Both the position numbers and the translations under genes were made by a program. A DNA stretch of 8,995 nucleotides from DMER64 sp041652255 (GTDB taxonomy: Bacteria; Bacteroidota; Bacteroidia; Bacteroidales; UBA932): the NCBI GenBank assembly GCA_041652255.1, contig JBAZHT010000072.1, positions 1 to 8,995 on the forward strand, written 5' to 3'. Below the pieces are notes generated by a model. It had not been told where the DNA came from, did no database searches, and worked only from the letters and a program-made list of their open reading frames with translations. Shown here in pieces: positions 1 through 5,854 of this stretch (its first letter is position 1; every line of letters begins with the position of its first letter).

Positions 1-44
1 CTGGGAAAGCTCCGGATCCGGAAAAGGACAATAAAATTGTCTGA
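1..44 (+). other. possible 3' end of an upstream gene (frame unresolved)
   Basis: Two plus-strand frames stay open from the window edge and stop at the first terminator. One stops with TAA at 32-34 and the other with TGA at 42-44, inside the terminator loop. The second gives a hydrophilic tail ending DNKIV, which looks natural for a C-terminus. The placement directly before two terminators suggests that a gene from the left ends here, but so few codons are visible that neither frame nor product can be chosen. A 12-bp perfect palindrome (TCCGGATCCGGA, 11-22) lies in the same stretch. Confidence 0.2.
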
Positions 45-57
45 TCGGACAATTTTT
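33..57 (+). terminator. intrinsic terminator
   Basis: A perfect 9-bp stem (AAAATTGTC at 33-41 with GACAATTTT at 48-56) closes a 6-nt loop and runs into five T residues. The A-run on the 5' side means it could also work on the minus strand. It probably ends transcription of the gene to the left. Confidence 0.7.
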
Positions 58-72
58 ACGCTCATAATCAAA

Positions 73-110
73 AAAAGTCCCCCTGCCGTTTTCTTGGACA
101 GGGGGCTTTT
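73..110. terminator. second intrinsic terminator, bidirectional
   Basis: The stem CCCCCTG (79-85) pairs with CAGGGGG (99-105). G77 pairs with C106 past a bulged T78, and AAAA (73-76) pairs with TTTT (107-110). A-run and T-run on opposite sides fit a terminator active on both strands. With the one at 33-57 it insulates the integrase region from upstream transcription. Confidence 0.75.
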
Positions 111-150
111 CAAGTGATCCGTCTGGGATCACAAAATACATTTTACTGCG

Positions 151-218
151 AGTAGTTTAAATGCCTGATTATTAGAGTGTGTATATTTGTAATATGCTCT
201 ATTACAAGTAGTTGAAAT
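151..218 (+). repeat. imperfect direct repeat upstream of the integrase
   Basis: AGTAGTTTAAAT (151-162) recurs as AGTAGTTGAAAT (207-218), 11 of 12 bases identical, with starts 56 bp apart, roughly five helical turns. Short direct repeats next to a tyrosine recombinase gene are often arm-type binding sites. That role is inferred only from position, and the stretch is AT-rich, so a chance match is possible. Confidence 0.35.
199..209 (+). other. candidate left attachment-site core
   Basis: CTATTACAAGT here is repeated exactly and in the same orientation at 6581-6591. The pair brackets the integrase and all seven minus-strand genes. The match is short and does not extend into the flanks. The right copy also separates the first gene of the cassette from its likely promoter, which argues against it being a true element boundary. 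Confidence 0.25.
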
Positions 219-269
219 TATTCAAAAATCACCGTAATTGTTACTTAATTTTCTGTTGATTTAGGTTAA

Positions 270-319
270 GTCGGGGGAAAATATCAAAAATCCCCGACCA
301 AATATTGTAAAATCCCCGA
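270..319. promoter_or_regulatory. triple TCGGGG/CCCCGA operator-like sites
   Basis: GTCGGGG (270-276) and CCCCGAC (292-298) form a perfect 7-bp inverted repeat. AAAATCCCCGA occurs at 287-297 and again at 309-319, starts 22 bp apart, or two helical turns. The last copy lies wholly inside the spacer of the predicted integrase promoter. This spacing and placement fit cooperative binding of a repressor, or of the recombinase itself, to control integrase expression. No regulator gene is visible in the window, so the partner is unknown. Confidence 0.5.
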
Positions 320-335
320 TTTGTTTTTATTTTTG
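305..335 (+). promoter_or_regulatory. integrase promoter, Bacteroidetes type
   Basis: A TTG -33 element (305-307), a 20-bp spacer and a -7 box TAttTTTG (328-335) match the Bacteroidetes consensus TTG-N19-21-TAnnTTTG. Transcription would start near 342, giving a leader of roughly 20 nt before the ATG at 361. The spacer contains one of the CCCCGA sites, so a protein bound there would block the polymerase. Confidence 0.6.
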
Positions 336-360
336 TTTTGCACACAAAAGCAAACTCATT

Positions 361-1722
361 ATGGCTACTATTAATGCTTTATTATCAAACAAAATAGATT
401 CTTCTACAGGTAAAGCGGAAATTTCCATTCGACTCAGGCACGGAAAAAACATTGACCAACAATCCGGAACATTCATTTATGTTTACCCTGAATTTTTTGC
501 CAAGGGTAAGGTGGTGAATAATCAAAGGGTCATAACGCCAAAGGGAAAAGAGGCGCAGTATGCAAAATGGAATCTGGAGAACCTTATCAATTACATTACT
601 ACAAAATTTCAGGAAGATCTTGTAAATGGAAAACTTCCCCGAAAATGGCTGTTTGAAACCATAGACAGATACACCTTTCCGGAAAAGTATGAAGTCAGTA
701 AAGAAGCAGAAAAAGTTCCTTTCTTTGATCTGCTCTATGAGTATATACATACACAAAAATTCAGTCAGGGTAGAACCAGGCATTACATGGTTCTGTATCG
801 CTGTCTGAAACGTTTTGAACTGTATCACTACCTCAACCTGGATATAGATACCTTTTCAAAAAAAGAACTCCAAAAATTCAATTCCTTTCTGGCAAACGAA
901 TACAAAATGTTTGCACCTGATAAAGAAGGAGTAATGCAACCGAAACAGTCATACAAAAAGATCTATGAAACCTTCCAGGAACGAAGGATCCCCAGACAAA
1001 GAGGAGACCACTATATTTCAAGCATTGAAGTCATGCTGCGCGCATTTTTCTCTTGGTGTATCAATACCAACAAAACCACCAATGATCCATTTAGAAGTTA
1101 TACTATAAAATCCGTTGAGTACGGAACGCCCTATTACTTGACACAGGAAGAACGGGACAAAATATACCACACGGATTTAACCACAGATTCCCCTATGGAA
1201 ATCCAACGGGACATTTTCATATTCCAATGTTTAATCGGATGCCGTGTCAGCGACCTTCTGAAAATGACTCATGATAATATAAAAGTTGATAAATATGGAA
1301 TAGCCATCGAGTATATGCCACTGAAAACAGTGACCAAGAATGCGAAAGTGGTAAAAGTCTATTTAAATGAAACAGCCCTTCAGATACTCAATAAATACAA
1401 AACTCCGGAAAGAAAGCGAATCCTCCCGTTCATATCCTCACAGAAATACAACGACCATATTAAAAAAATTCTACACGCTTGCGGGATCACCAGAATGGTG
1501 ACGGTTCTCAACCCCACCACCGGAGAACCCGAACAGCGCTGTATAGCGGACATTGCCTCATCACATATCGCACGCCGTACATTTATTGGAAACCTTTACA
1601 AGAAAGTCAAGGATCCTAACCTGGTCGGGAAGCTGACCGGACATATAGAAGGGAGCAAGGCATTTGCACGGTACCGGGACATCGATGATGAAATGATAAG
1701 CGACCTCACGAATCTGATATAA
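361..1722 (+). CDS. tyrosine recombinase / integrase
   Basis: This 453-aa site-specific recombinase would cut and rejoin DNA at attachment sites through a 3'-phosphotyrosine intermediate, integrating or excising a mobile element. Residues about 1-110 look like an arm-type DNA-binding region. Residues about 120-240 fit the helical core-binding (SAM-like) domain, and about 260-453 the catalytic domain. The catalytic set is complete: R295 (in GCRVSDLL), K322, H402-R405 (HIAR), H428 (LTGHIEGSKAF) and Y438. Length and layout fit the Bacteroidetes phage and conjugative-element integrases. The start ATG lies about 25 nt after the -7 box, as expected for a leader without a Shine-Dalgarno site. The gene converges on the lysis-type genes, with its stop 12 bp from theirs. 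It appears intact and is probably repressed through the CCCCGA sites. Its att site and element type cannot be named from sequence alone. Confidence 0.95.
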   Translation: MATINALLSNKIDSSTGKAEISIRLRHGKNIDQQSGTFIYVYPEFFAKGKVVNNQRVITPKGKEAQYAKWNLENLINYITTKFQEDLVNGKLPRKWLFETIDRYTFPEKYEVSKEAEKVPFFDLLYEYIHTQKFSQGRTRHYMVLYRCLKRFELYHYLNLDIDTFSKKELQKFNSFLANEYKMFAPDKEGVMQPKQSYKKIYETFQERRIPRQRGDHYISSIEVMLRAFFSWCINTNKTTNDPFRSYTIKSVEYGTPYYLTQEERDKIYHTDLTTDSPMEIQRDIFIFQCLIGCRVSDLLKMTHDNIKVDKYGIAIEYMPLKTVTKNAKVVKVYLNETALQILNKYKTPERKRILPFISSQKYNDHIKKILHACGITRMVTVLNPTTGEPEQRCIADIASSHIARRTFIGNLYKKVKDPNLVGKLTGHIEGSKAFARYRDIDDEMISDLTNLI

Positions 1723-1734
1723 TTTCCTGAAACA

Positions 1735-2262
1735 CTAAAAGAAAAGAAGGGTATAATTCAACCCGATCCCGATGTACGGGACCGGTTGGATGGTGTTTTG
1801 TTGGCAGGTAAAGCCGTAGCCGGCCTGGATGCCTATCCCCCACCGTTTAGGCTTGTTGGGTTTTTGGCGGATGGTGGTTGAGGTGATGATTTGTTGGGTG
1901 TTTTGGAATAGGTGGATGCTGTCCAGGGCGGGACGGTAGCCGGAGACCCAGGCATGGAAGTTTTCTTCCCGGTAGGTTTTCTGTTCCCTGGGAAGGTTGA
2001 GGTATACGGTATCTTTGATGCGGAGGGTGTCGGTTATTTGAACAAGGAGTGTGTCTATGGTCTTGATGAATTGAGGGAACGGTTTTTCGATGCGGACGGT
2101 GTCGTGAAGGTATAGCGTGTCTACCTGAACGATGATCTCTGACCCCGGACCGTTATTCCTATTGCAGCGGCCTATGCTCAAAACGAAGACAAAAGCCAAC
2201 AGGAATACAACGAATATTCCGCCGATCCGTGCGTAAAGCTTGATATAGTCCGTGGAGTTCAT
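1735..2262 (-). CDS. DUF6808-like, spanin-like envelope protein
   Basis: The 175-aa product has a short basic N-terminus and one membrane helix (about 13-30). A polar stretch with repeated D-T-[LV] units follows (VDTLYLHDTV, IDTLLVQITDTL, KDTVYL, about 47-88), then a conserved-looking segment FHAWVSGYRPALDSI (102-116). The end (140-175) reads as two amphipathic beta-strands (WGIGIQAGYGF and PYIGIGLNYTLLFF) with a terminal aromatic residue, like the last strands of outer-membrane barrels. An inner-membrane anchor, periplasmic stalk and outer-membrane-seeking tail would suit a one-protein spanin that disrupts the outer membrane during lysis. That role is inferred. C33 is not in a lipobox. Its ATG overlaps the stop of the peptidase gene (ATGA), so translation is probably coupled. 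The resemblance to DUF6808 is from memory. Confidence 0.8.
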   Translation of the reverse strand: MNSTDYIKLYARIGGIFVVFLLAFVFVLSIGRCNRNNGPGSEIIVQVDTLYLHDTVRIEKPFPQFIKTIDTLLVQITDTLRIKDTVYLNLPREQKTYREENFHAWVSGYRPALDSIHLFQNTQQIITSTTIRQKPNKPKRWGIGIQAGYGFTCQQNTIQPVPYIGIGLNYTLLFF

Positions 2263-2696
2263 ACAATGGCGTGCTTGTATGATTTGTCGTACAGGACCTG
2301 GTGCCGTTGCGGTCCGTTTGCCTTGAACGAGAGGTGCAGGTGCGATTGGTAAAGGATCAGCCGATCAAAGGGAAGGCAATACCTGAGTACGATCTGGACC
2401 AGCAGCAGTGCTTCCAGGGCATCTGTGCAATACACGTCGGCGGCCTCTCCTTTCATGTGCTGGGAGCTTACGGATCCACCCACCGCCCGGTTCAATGCCG
2501 GACACCTGTAGCCGCTGACGACAACCAGCGGGCGTTGGAGTTGATCCCTCAACGGCTGCAGCAGGTTCAAGACCAGGATCCGGATGGCGTACCGGATCTT
2601 GTCGGACGGGATCCGGTTGTCTATGCCGGTTTCATTGGCCTTGCTGCTGCGTTCAAATTCTTCGTATGTAAAATGGTTGGATATGGGTGTTTTCAT
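2259..2696 (-). CDS. M15-family zinc peptidase (endolysin-like)
   Basis: This 145-aa protein resembles the Peptidase_M15_3 group of D-Ala-D-Ala carboxypeptidases and phage endolysins, which cut peptidoglycan cross-link peptides in the periplasm. Seen motifs are HFTYEEFERS (8-17), VSGYRCPALNRAVGG (60-74), S-Q-H80-M-K-G-E-A-A-D87 (the HxxGxAxD zinc pair) and the third ligand H121 in HLHLSF. The acidic residue often found after DQLI in relatives is Y116 here. I recall similar tyrosine-bearing members in Bacteroidetes, so inactivity should not be assumed. There is no signal peptide, so a holin or similar pore would be needed for export, consistent with the membrane protein encoded directly upstream. 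The gene is intact and short, with no separate wall-binding domain. It overlaps both neighbours by 4 nt (ATGA). Confidence 0.88.
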   Translation of the reverse strand: MKTPISNHFTYEEFERSSKANETGIDNRIPSDKIRYAIRILVLNLLQPLRDQLQRPLVVVSGYRCPALNRAVGGSVSSQHMKGEAADVYCTDALEALLLVQIVLRYCLPFDRLILYQSHLHLSFKANGPQRHQVLYDKSYKHAIV

Positions 2697-3073
2697 TGTT
2701 GTTCCCTTTTGTCAAGAAATTGTTTTACTTCTTCGGTGCTGCCAAAGGGCGGTACACGCCGGGTGCATTTGGTGACGTAACAGCGCATCAGCTGGGATAC
2801 GGCAAAATTGGTGTTGACCGCATCGAGCTGTGTCCGCAAGTCCGTATTGATATCATAGAGTTTGTCGATCTTGTTGGCGGCTGCTTCATACTTTTGGTTC
2901 AGTGCCAGGAAATCACGTTCCTTCTGTTCCACGATGAGTTGCCATTGCCCGTTGACCTTTTCGGTGTTGGCCAGTTGGGCGGCGGCTTTCTTTTCCGTGA
3001 TCAGGAACAGGGCCACGATGCCTCCGGTGCCAATCAATGTTGCAATCAGTTGGATGATCAATTCCGGTGTCAT
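2693..3073 (-). CDS. holin-like/spanin-like membrane protein with coiled coil
   Basis: The 126-aa product has one N-terminal hydrophobic segment (about 4-25, IIQLIATLIGTGGIVALFLI). A long charged helix follows (about 27-92, rich in K, E, Q and regularly spaced L, V, I) that should form a coiled coil. The tail contains C98 and C103 in CYVTKCTRRVPPFG. Small bitopic proteins of this kind sit beside M15 endolysins in Bacteroidetes prophages. Either a holin-type pore or an inner-membrane spanin subunit fits, and sequence alone does not separate them. It is the first gene of the three-gene ATGA-coupled group. On the minus strand an upstream ATG (3078-3076) opens a two-codon frame, ATG-GTA-TGA, whose stop overlaps this gene's ATG. 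A terminator-like hairpin lies about 20 nt before the start. Confidence 0.75.
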   Translation of the reverse strand: MTPELIIQLIATLIGTGGIVALFLITEKKAAAQLANTEKVNGQWQLIVEQKERDFLALNQKYEAAANKIDKLYDINTDLRTQLDAVNTNFAVSQLMRCYVTKCTRRVPPFGSTEEVKQFLDKREQQ

Positions 3074-3081
3074 ACCATTCA

Positions 3082-3122
3082 GTTTAAAAGAAATCCCTGC
3101 TTTGTATCACTACAAGGCAGGG
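3082..3122 (-). terminator. strong hairpin with T-tract between upstream gene and lysis genes
   Basis: CCCTGCTTTGTA (3095-3106) pairs with TACAAGGCAGGG (3111-3122), making 12 pairs with one G-T wobble and a 4-nt loop. On the minus strand it is followed by ATTTCTTTT. It is the obvious terminator for the gene ending at 3170. No clear TAnnTTTG box lies between it and the start at 3073, so the lysis genes may depend on read-through, making this a possible attenuation or processing point. Confidence 0.75.
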
Positions 3123-3169
3123 AACGGTCAGATAAAGGCTATGAGAAGAAGAAGATTGGAAATTTCATG

Positions 3170-3856
3170 CTATTCGGACAATGTGGCCAGGGCCATCATC
3201 TCGCCTGATTTTTCACCGGTGGCCGTATTGACATAAAACCATTTCACAAATACTTTCGGATGGATGGCGGAGGGGACTCCGTACTTGGCATCGTAATCGG
3301 TTTTGAGATCAATGGCAGTTTCCACAGGGGTTTGCGGATCCCCAATGACCGTTGCCTTGGCGTAAGCATCACTGACCCCCTTTGACTGGGGCATGGATGC
3401 CTTGACAACCAGTTTCAGGTTGGTCACATCGGCGGGAATGCTGTCCAGTGTTATGGTAAAGGCACTGGCGCTGAGGGCCAGCGTGGCTTCGGCAGGGGCA
3501 TCCACACCTGCCAGGACAGGAGGTGTATCCAGGGCCGTGCCGCCACAGGCGACCACCCAATGGTTCAGACGCAGGTAAAGGTTCAGTCCGGAGATCTTGG
3601 ATTTGGAGCCCAGGGTGGAACGGCCTTCCTGGGTTTGGGCCAAAGCGTTCCAGGCAATGATCTGTTCCGACGTCAGGGATTTGAAACCCTTGGCAAGTTG
3701 GCTGAAGATGGCTTTGATATCGCTTTGGAATGTGGTGTTGGATGCGTTGCCGTACCCTTTGTTACGGATGTATTTGCGACCACGGCTCTTGGCTGCAGTC
3801 ACGCCTTTTGCAGATCCTGCAAATTCATCAAAGGCTATGGAAGGAGTGTACTTCAT
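3170..3856 (-). CDS. DUF6266-like family protein, copy 3 of a related trio
   Basis: I do not know the function of this 228-aa protein. It is clearly related to the products of 4701-5768 and 5855-6574. The N-terminal module (1-100) has PSIAFDEFAGSAKGVTAAK (5-23) and a basic KYIRNK segment. A Q-F-L-GF-LT-Q-W pattern follows (T42 to W69), then KISGLNLYLRLN (87-98). The second half (110-228) is beta-rich. It shares S-x-G-V-S (158-162) and a final strand VFVKWFYVNTATGEKSG (202-218) with the others. This plan recalls DUF6266-type proteins of Bacteroidetes, cited from memory. Next to lysis genes it could be a virion or secreted structural component, which is inference. The ATG at 3856 lies 33 nt after a good -7 box, so it has its own promoter. 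It is followed by the hairpin at 3082-3122. Confidence 0.8.
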   Translation of the reverse strand: MKYTPSIAFDEFAGSAKGVTAAKSRGRKYIRNKGYGNASNTTFQSDIKAIFSQLAKGFKSLTSEQIIAWNALAQTQEGRSTLGSKSKISGLNLYLRLNHWVVACGGTALDTPPVLAGVDAPAEATLALSASAFTITLDSIPADVTNLKLVVKASMPQSKGVSDAYAKATVIGDPQTPVETAIDLKTDYDAKYGVPSAIHPKVFVKWFYVNTATGEKSGEMMALATLSE

Positions 3857-3888
3857 AATAAATCTGTATTAAAAAGGTTGTGTTGTTG

Positions 3889-3920
3889 CAAATATAATAA
3901 ATTTTTTAATATACAAACAA
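3889..3920 (-). promoter_or_regulatory. promoter of the 3170-3856 gene
   Basis: On the minus strand the -7 box TAtaTTTG covers 3896-3889, and a TTG at 3920-3918 sits 21 bp upstream. The 14 bases TTGCAAATATAATA (plus strand, 3886-3899) recur exactly at 5806-5819 before the related gene 4701-5768. This suggests promoter and gene were duplicated together. Confidence 0.6.
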
Positions 3921-3960
3921 TTAAGTAATTAAATAGCGTTATATAATGTATTACTTTAAT

Positions 3961-3981
3961 TAAAAAAAACGCTAGCCGCGT
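3961..3981 (-). terminator. weak terminator after the 3972-4688 gene
   Basis: On the minus strand a 4-bp stem (ACGC/GCGT, loop GGCTA, 3981-3969) overlaps the TAG stop and runs into eight T residues. The T-run is long but the stem is short, so it may be leaky and let transcription continue into the next gene. Confidence 0.35.
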
Positions 3982-4688
3982 ACCGCGAAAAAGTTAAAGA
4001 AAGCATACTCGCCACCCATGTCGGTGGCACCGGCCGGGTAACTGAATGTCAGGTTGCCGTTTTCAAACGTCCCGGTAGTGAGCATGGAACCTTTCTGCCC
4101 GGGATTGGTCACCGTCCCTTGCACGATGAGCGGGATCTCTACCAGCACATCGGGGGCGAATCCGGAAAGCTGCAGGGTAAAGGGACCCTGGCCGTTGGTA
4201 TTGTACGAAGGAAAAACGATAAACGTGGACACGTAGAATACGTAATACGACGTTTCTACATACTTGTATTCATTTTCCTGGAACATGGCAGGATCATTGA
4301 GAATGGTCAGGCTTTTGGTGATGGTCTGTGAGAATGCCCCCCGGTAGCCCCTGGTAACAAAGGCCGAATTGATATAGATCTCATAACTGCCATGCGTATC
4401 CCATGCGGTAAGCTTTTCAATACAAAGCTTGTTGTTCTCGATCCAACACTTTAAAACGGTACCATACCGGTAAACGGGTGCATTGGAGACCAGGATGGCG
4501 GTGGACAGGGCACTTCTGACCATCGCAAAGTCCGCGGGCAGGTCCAGTTCCAGCCTAGGTGCCGCCATATATGCGGAATGGGTGGGGTCAACGGTTATTT
4601 TTCCATTGAGAACACAAAGGCTGCCGCTCTGGTAATCCTTGAGCGTTACGCTCCCACCCCCGAAATTATTTGTATCTAGTGTGATCAT
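3972..4688 (-). CDS. hypothetical beta-rich protein, possible phage structural protein
   Basis: I do not recognise this 238-aa protein. It has no signal peptide and no membrane helix. Strand-and-turn composition is high, with many G, T, S, Y, V and F residues. Examples are FGGGSVTLKDYQSGSL (9-24), a central run YYVFYVSTFIVFP (147-159) and a C-terminal half made of alternating strands (TLQLSG, VEIPLIVQGTV, NLTFSYPAG, EYAFFNFFAVRG). That suits a jelly-roll or tail-type beta fold but no fold can be assigned. It does not share the PSIAF...SGxNL module of its neighbours. It starts 12 nt after the stop of 4701-5768, so the two are very likely co-transcribed and may act together. A virion, tail-tip or adhesin role is a guess from context. 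Confidence 0.75.
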   Translation of the reverse strand: MITLDTNNFGGGSVTLKDYQSGSLCVLNGKITVDPTHSAYMAAPRLELDLPADFAMVRSALSTAILVSNAPVYRYGTVLKCWIENNKLCIEKLTAWDTHGSYEIYINSAFVTRGYRGAFSQTITKSLTILNDPAMFQENEYKYVETSYYVFYVSTFIVFPSYNTNGQGPFTLQLSGFAPDVLVEIPLIVQGTVTNPGQKGSMLTTGTFENGNLTFSYPAGATDMGGEYAFFNFFAVRG

Positions 4689-4700
4689 GCTGTAAAGGAT

Positions 4701-5768
4701 TTAATTGAATACATGATAGGTTCCAAACGTCTCGAGATGCGTTCTGAAACCGAAGTCCCTGTGAAAAAACCGGATCCTTTTGTTACTGTTGTTCTGTATC
4801 CGAATCCTGATAGATTCAATCATGTACTCAATGTTTGATGTAACCCTTGCGTACTGGAAAGAATGCTCATCATAAAAGGCATCCGGCAATCCGTTGTGAG
4901 GGATATCGCAACTATACAAATAGGTAGTCAAATACCTTAGGGTAATGCTGACTGAGGTGAATTTGGAACCGGGAGACAACTCGTAATCGAAAAATTCACA
5001 TTCAACGTCTTCAGTAAGCGGGGTAATCCGATCCATGGTTATCCGGGCACGGGGATAATACACGGCACCGTGAAAGAGGGACGTTTCCCGGACTGTAAAT
5101 GCCTCTTGATTGTACCTTGACACGAAACCACACGCAGCGTTCAGCCAGCACATCCTGATAATCACCTTTTGCCCGATCTGCAGCGGAGTACCGAATCTTT
5201 TGAGGTATGCGTCCGTAAGGTCGATATCTCCCCAGTCGGATGTGGAACAAACCTTCAAAAAAACGGTCTTGTTCGCGCATTCTGAAACGCCGCGGCTAAA
5301 GGCGGGAGACATTTCCACATAAAGCACCTCGTCGGGATCCCCGCTTTGTTCCACTTTTGTGATTACGATATGCTCGGGACCCATCCATAAATCCTCGTAA
5401 ACCACATTCCGTGACCGTATCATTTCAGCCGGGGCATCGGCAAGCAGCGGTCTCCCGCACATTTTCCGGTACGTATTGGCCATCACGAAAAGATTGGGAG
5501 CACTGATGACAGTGTACCCGTAAGGAGAGTAATAGATCCCGAAAACCCTGGCCAACGAGACCCACCCCTGGCGCTGCGCTTCGGTAATTCTGGAAAAACC
5601 CCTTATGGTATCCGCAAACCGGCAACGCACTGTCGCCTGGGGAGGTGTTTTCTTTTTGGAATGTTGAGTGCGTGAAGAGAGGTATGTTTTATCGCCTACC
5701 TTACGTGCGGTGACATTACCGGCCGAGCCGGAAAAGTCGTTGAAGGCAATGGAAGGAAGCAGTTTCAT
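4701..5768 (-). CDS. DUF6266-like family protein with C-terminal extension
   Basis: At 355 aa this is the longest of the three related proteins. Its function is unknown. The N-terminal module has PSIAFNDFSGSAGNVTARK (5-23), KTYLSSR (27-33) and TPPQATVRCRFADTIRGFSR (41-60). ITEAQRQGW (61-69) and ISAPNLFVMAN (88-98) complete it. The middle beta region carries S-R-G-V-S (158-162) and the strand KVIIRMCWLNAACGFVSR (201-218), matching 3170-3856. About 115 extra residues (240-355) are beta-rich (SVSITLRYLTTYLYSC, YMIESIRIRIQN) and absent from the shorter copies, so they look like an added domain, perhaps a binding domain. The ATG at 5768 lies 41 nt after a -7 box identical to that of the 3170-3856 gene. 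The gene leads into 3972-4688 as a two-gene operon. Confidence 0.8.
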   Translation of the reverse strand: MKLLPSIAFNDFSGSAGNVTARKVGDKTYLSSRTQHSKKKTPPQATVRCRFADTIRGFSRITEAQRQGWVSLARVFGIYYSPYGYTVISAPNLFVMANTYRKMCGRPLLADAPAEMIRSRNVVYEDLWMGPEHIVITKVEQSGDPDEVLYVEMSPAFSRGVSECANKTVFLKVCSTSDWGDIDLTDAYLKRFGTPLQIGQKVIIRMCWLNAACGFVSRYNQEAFTVRETSLFHGAVYYPRARITMDRITPLTEDVECEFFDYELSPGSKFTSVSITLRYLTTYLYSCDIPHNGLPDAFYDEHSFQYARVTSNIEYMIESIRIRIQNNSNKRIRFFHRDFGFRTHLETFGTYHVFN

Positions 5769-5808
5769 GATATCGCAATAATTAAATTAGCAACTAATTC
5801 ATTTATTG

Positions 5809-5816
5809 CAAATATA
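5809..5816 (-). promoter_or_regulatory. -7 box of the 4701-5768 gene
   Basis: TAtaTTTG on the minus strand (5816-5809) matches the Bacteroidetes -7 consensus and sits in the same 14-base context (5806-5819) as the promoter at 3889. No clear TTG lies 19-21 bp upstream, so the -33 element is weak or absent. Confidence 0.5.
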
Positions 5817-5854
5817 ATATTTTATTTAAAGTAATGGTTTAGGTAAATGAAACC

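Noticed and set aside
385..828. 147-codon open frame on the minus strand inside the integrase gene
   Set aside because: It is antisense to a gene with complete catalytic motifs and has no family character.
1735..2262. Lipoprotein signal in the spanin-like protein
   Set aside because: The cysteine at residue 33 follows S-I-G-R, which is not a lipobox, and the hydrophobic segment better fits a membrane anchor.
2301..3236. Several 60-173-codon plus-strand frames opposite the lysis and neighbouring genes
   Set aside because: They mirror minus-strand genes that carry clear motifs, translational coupling and membrane or zinc-site features.
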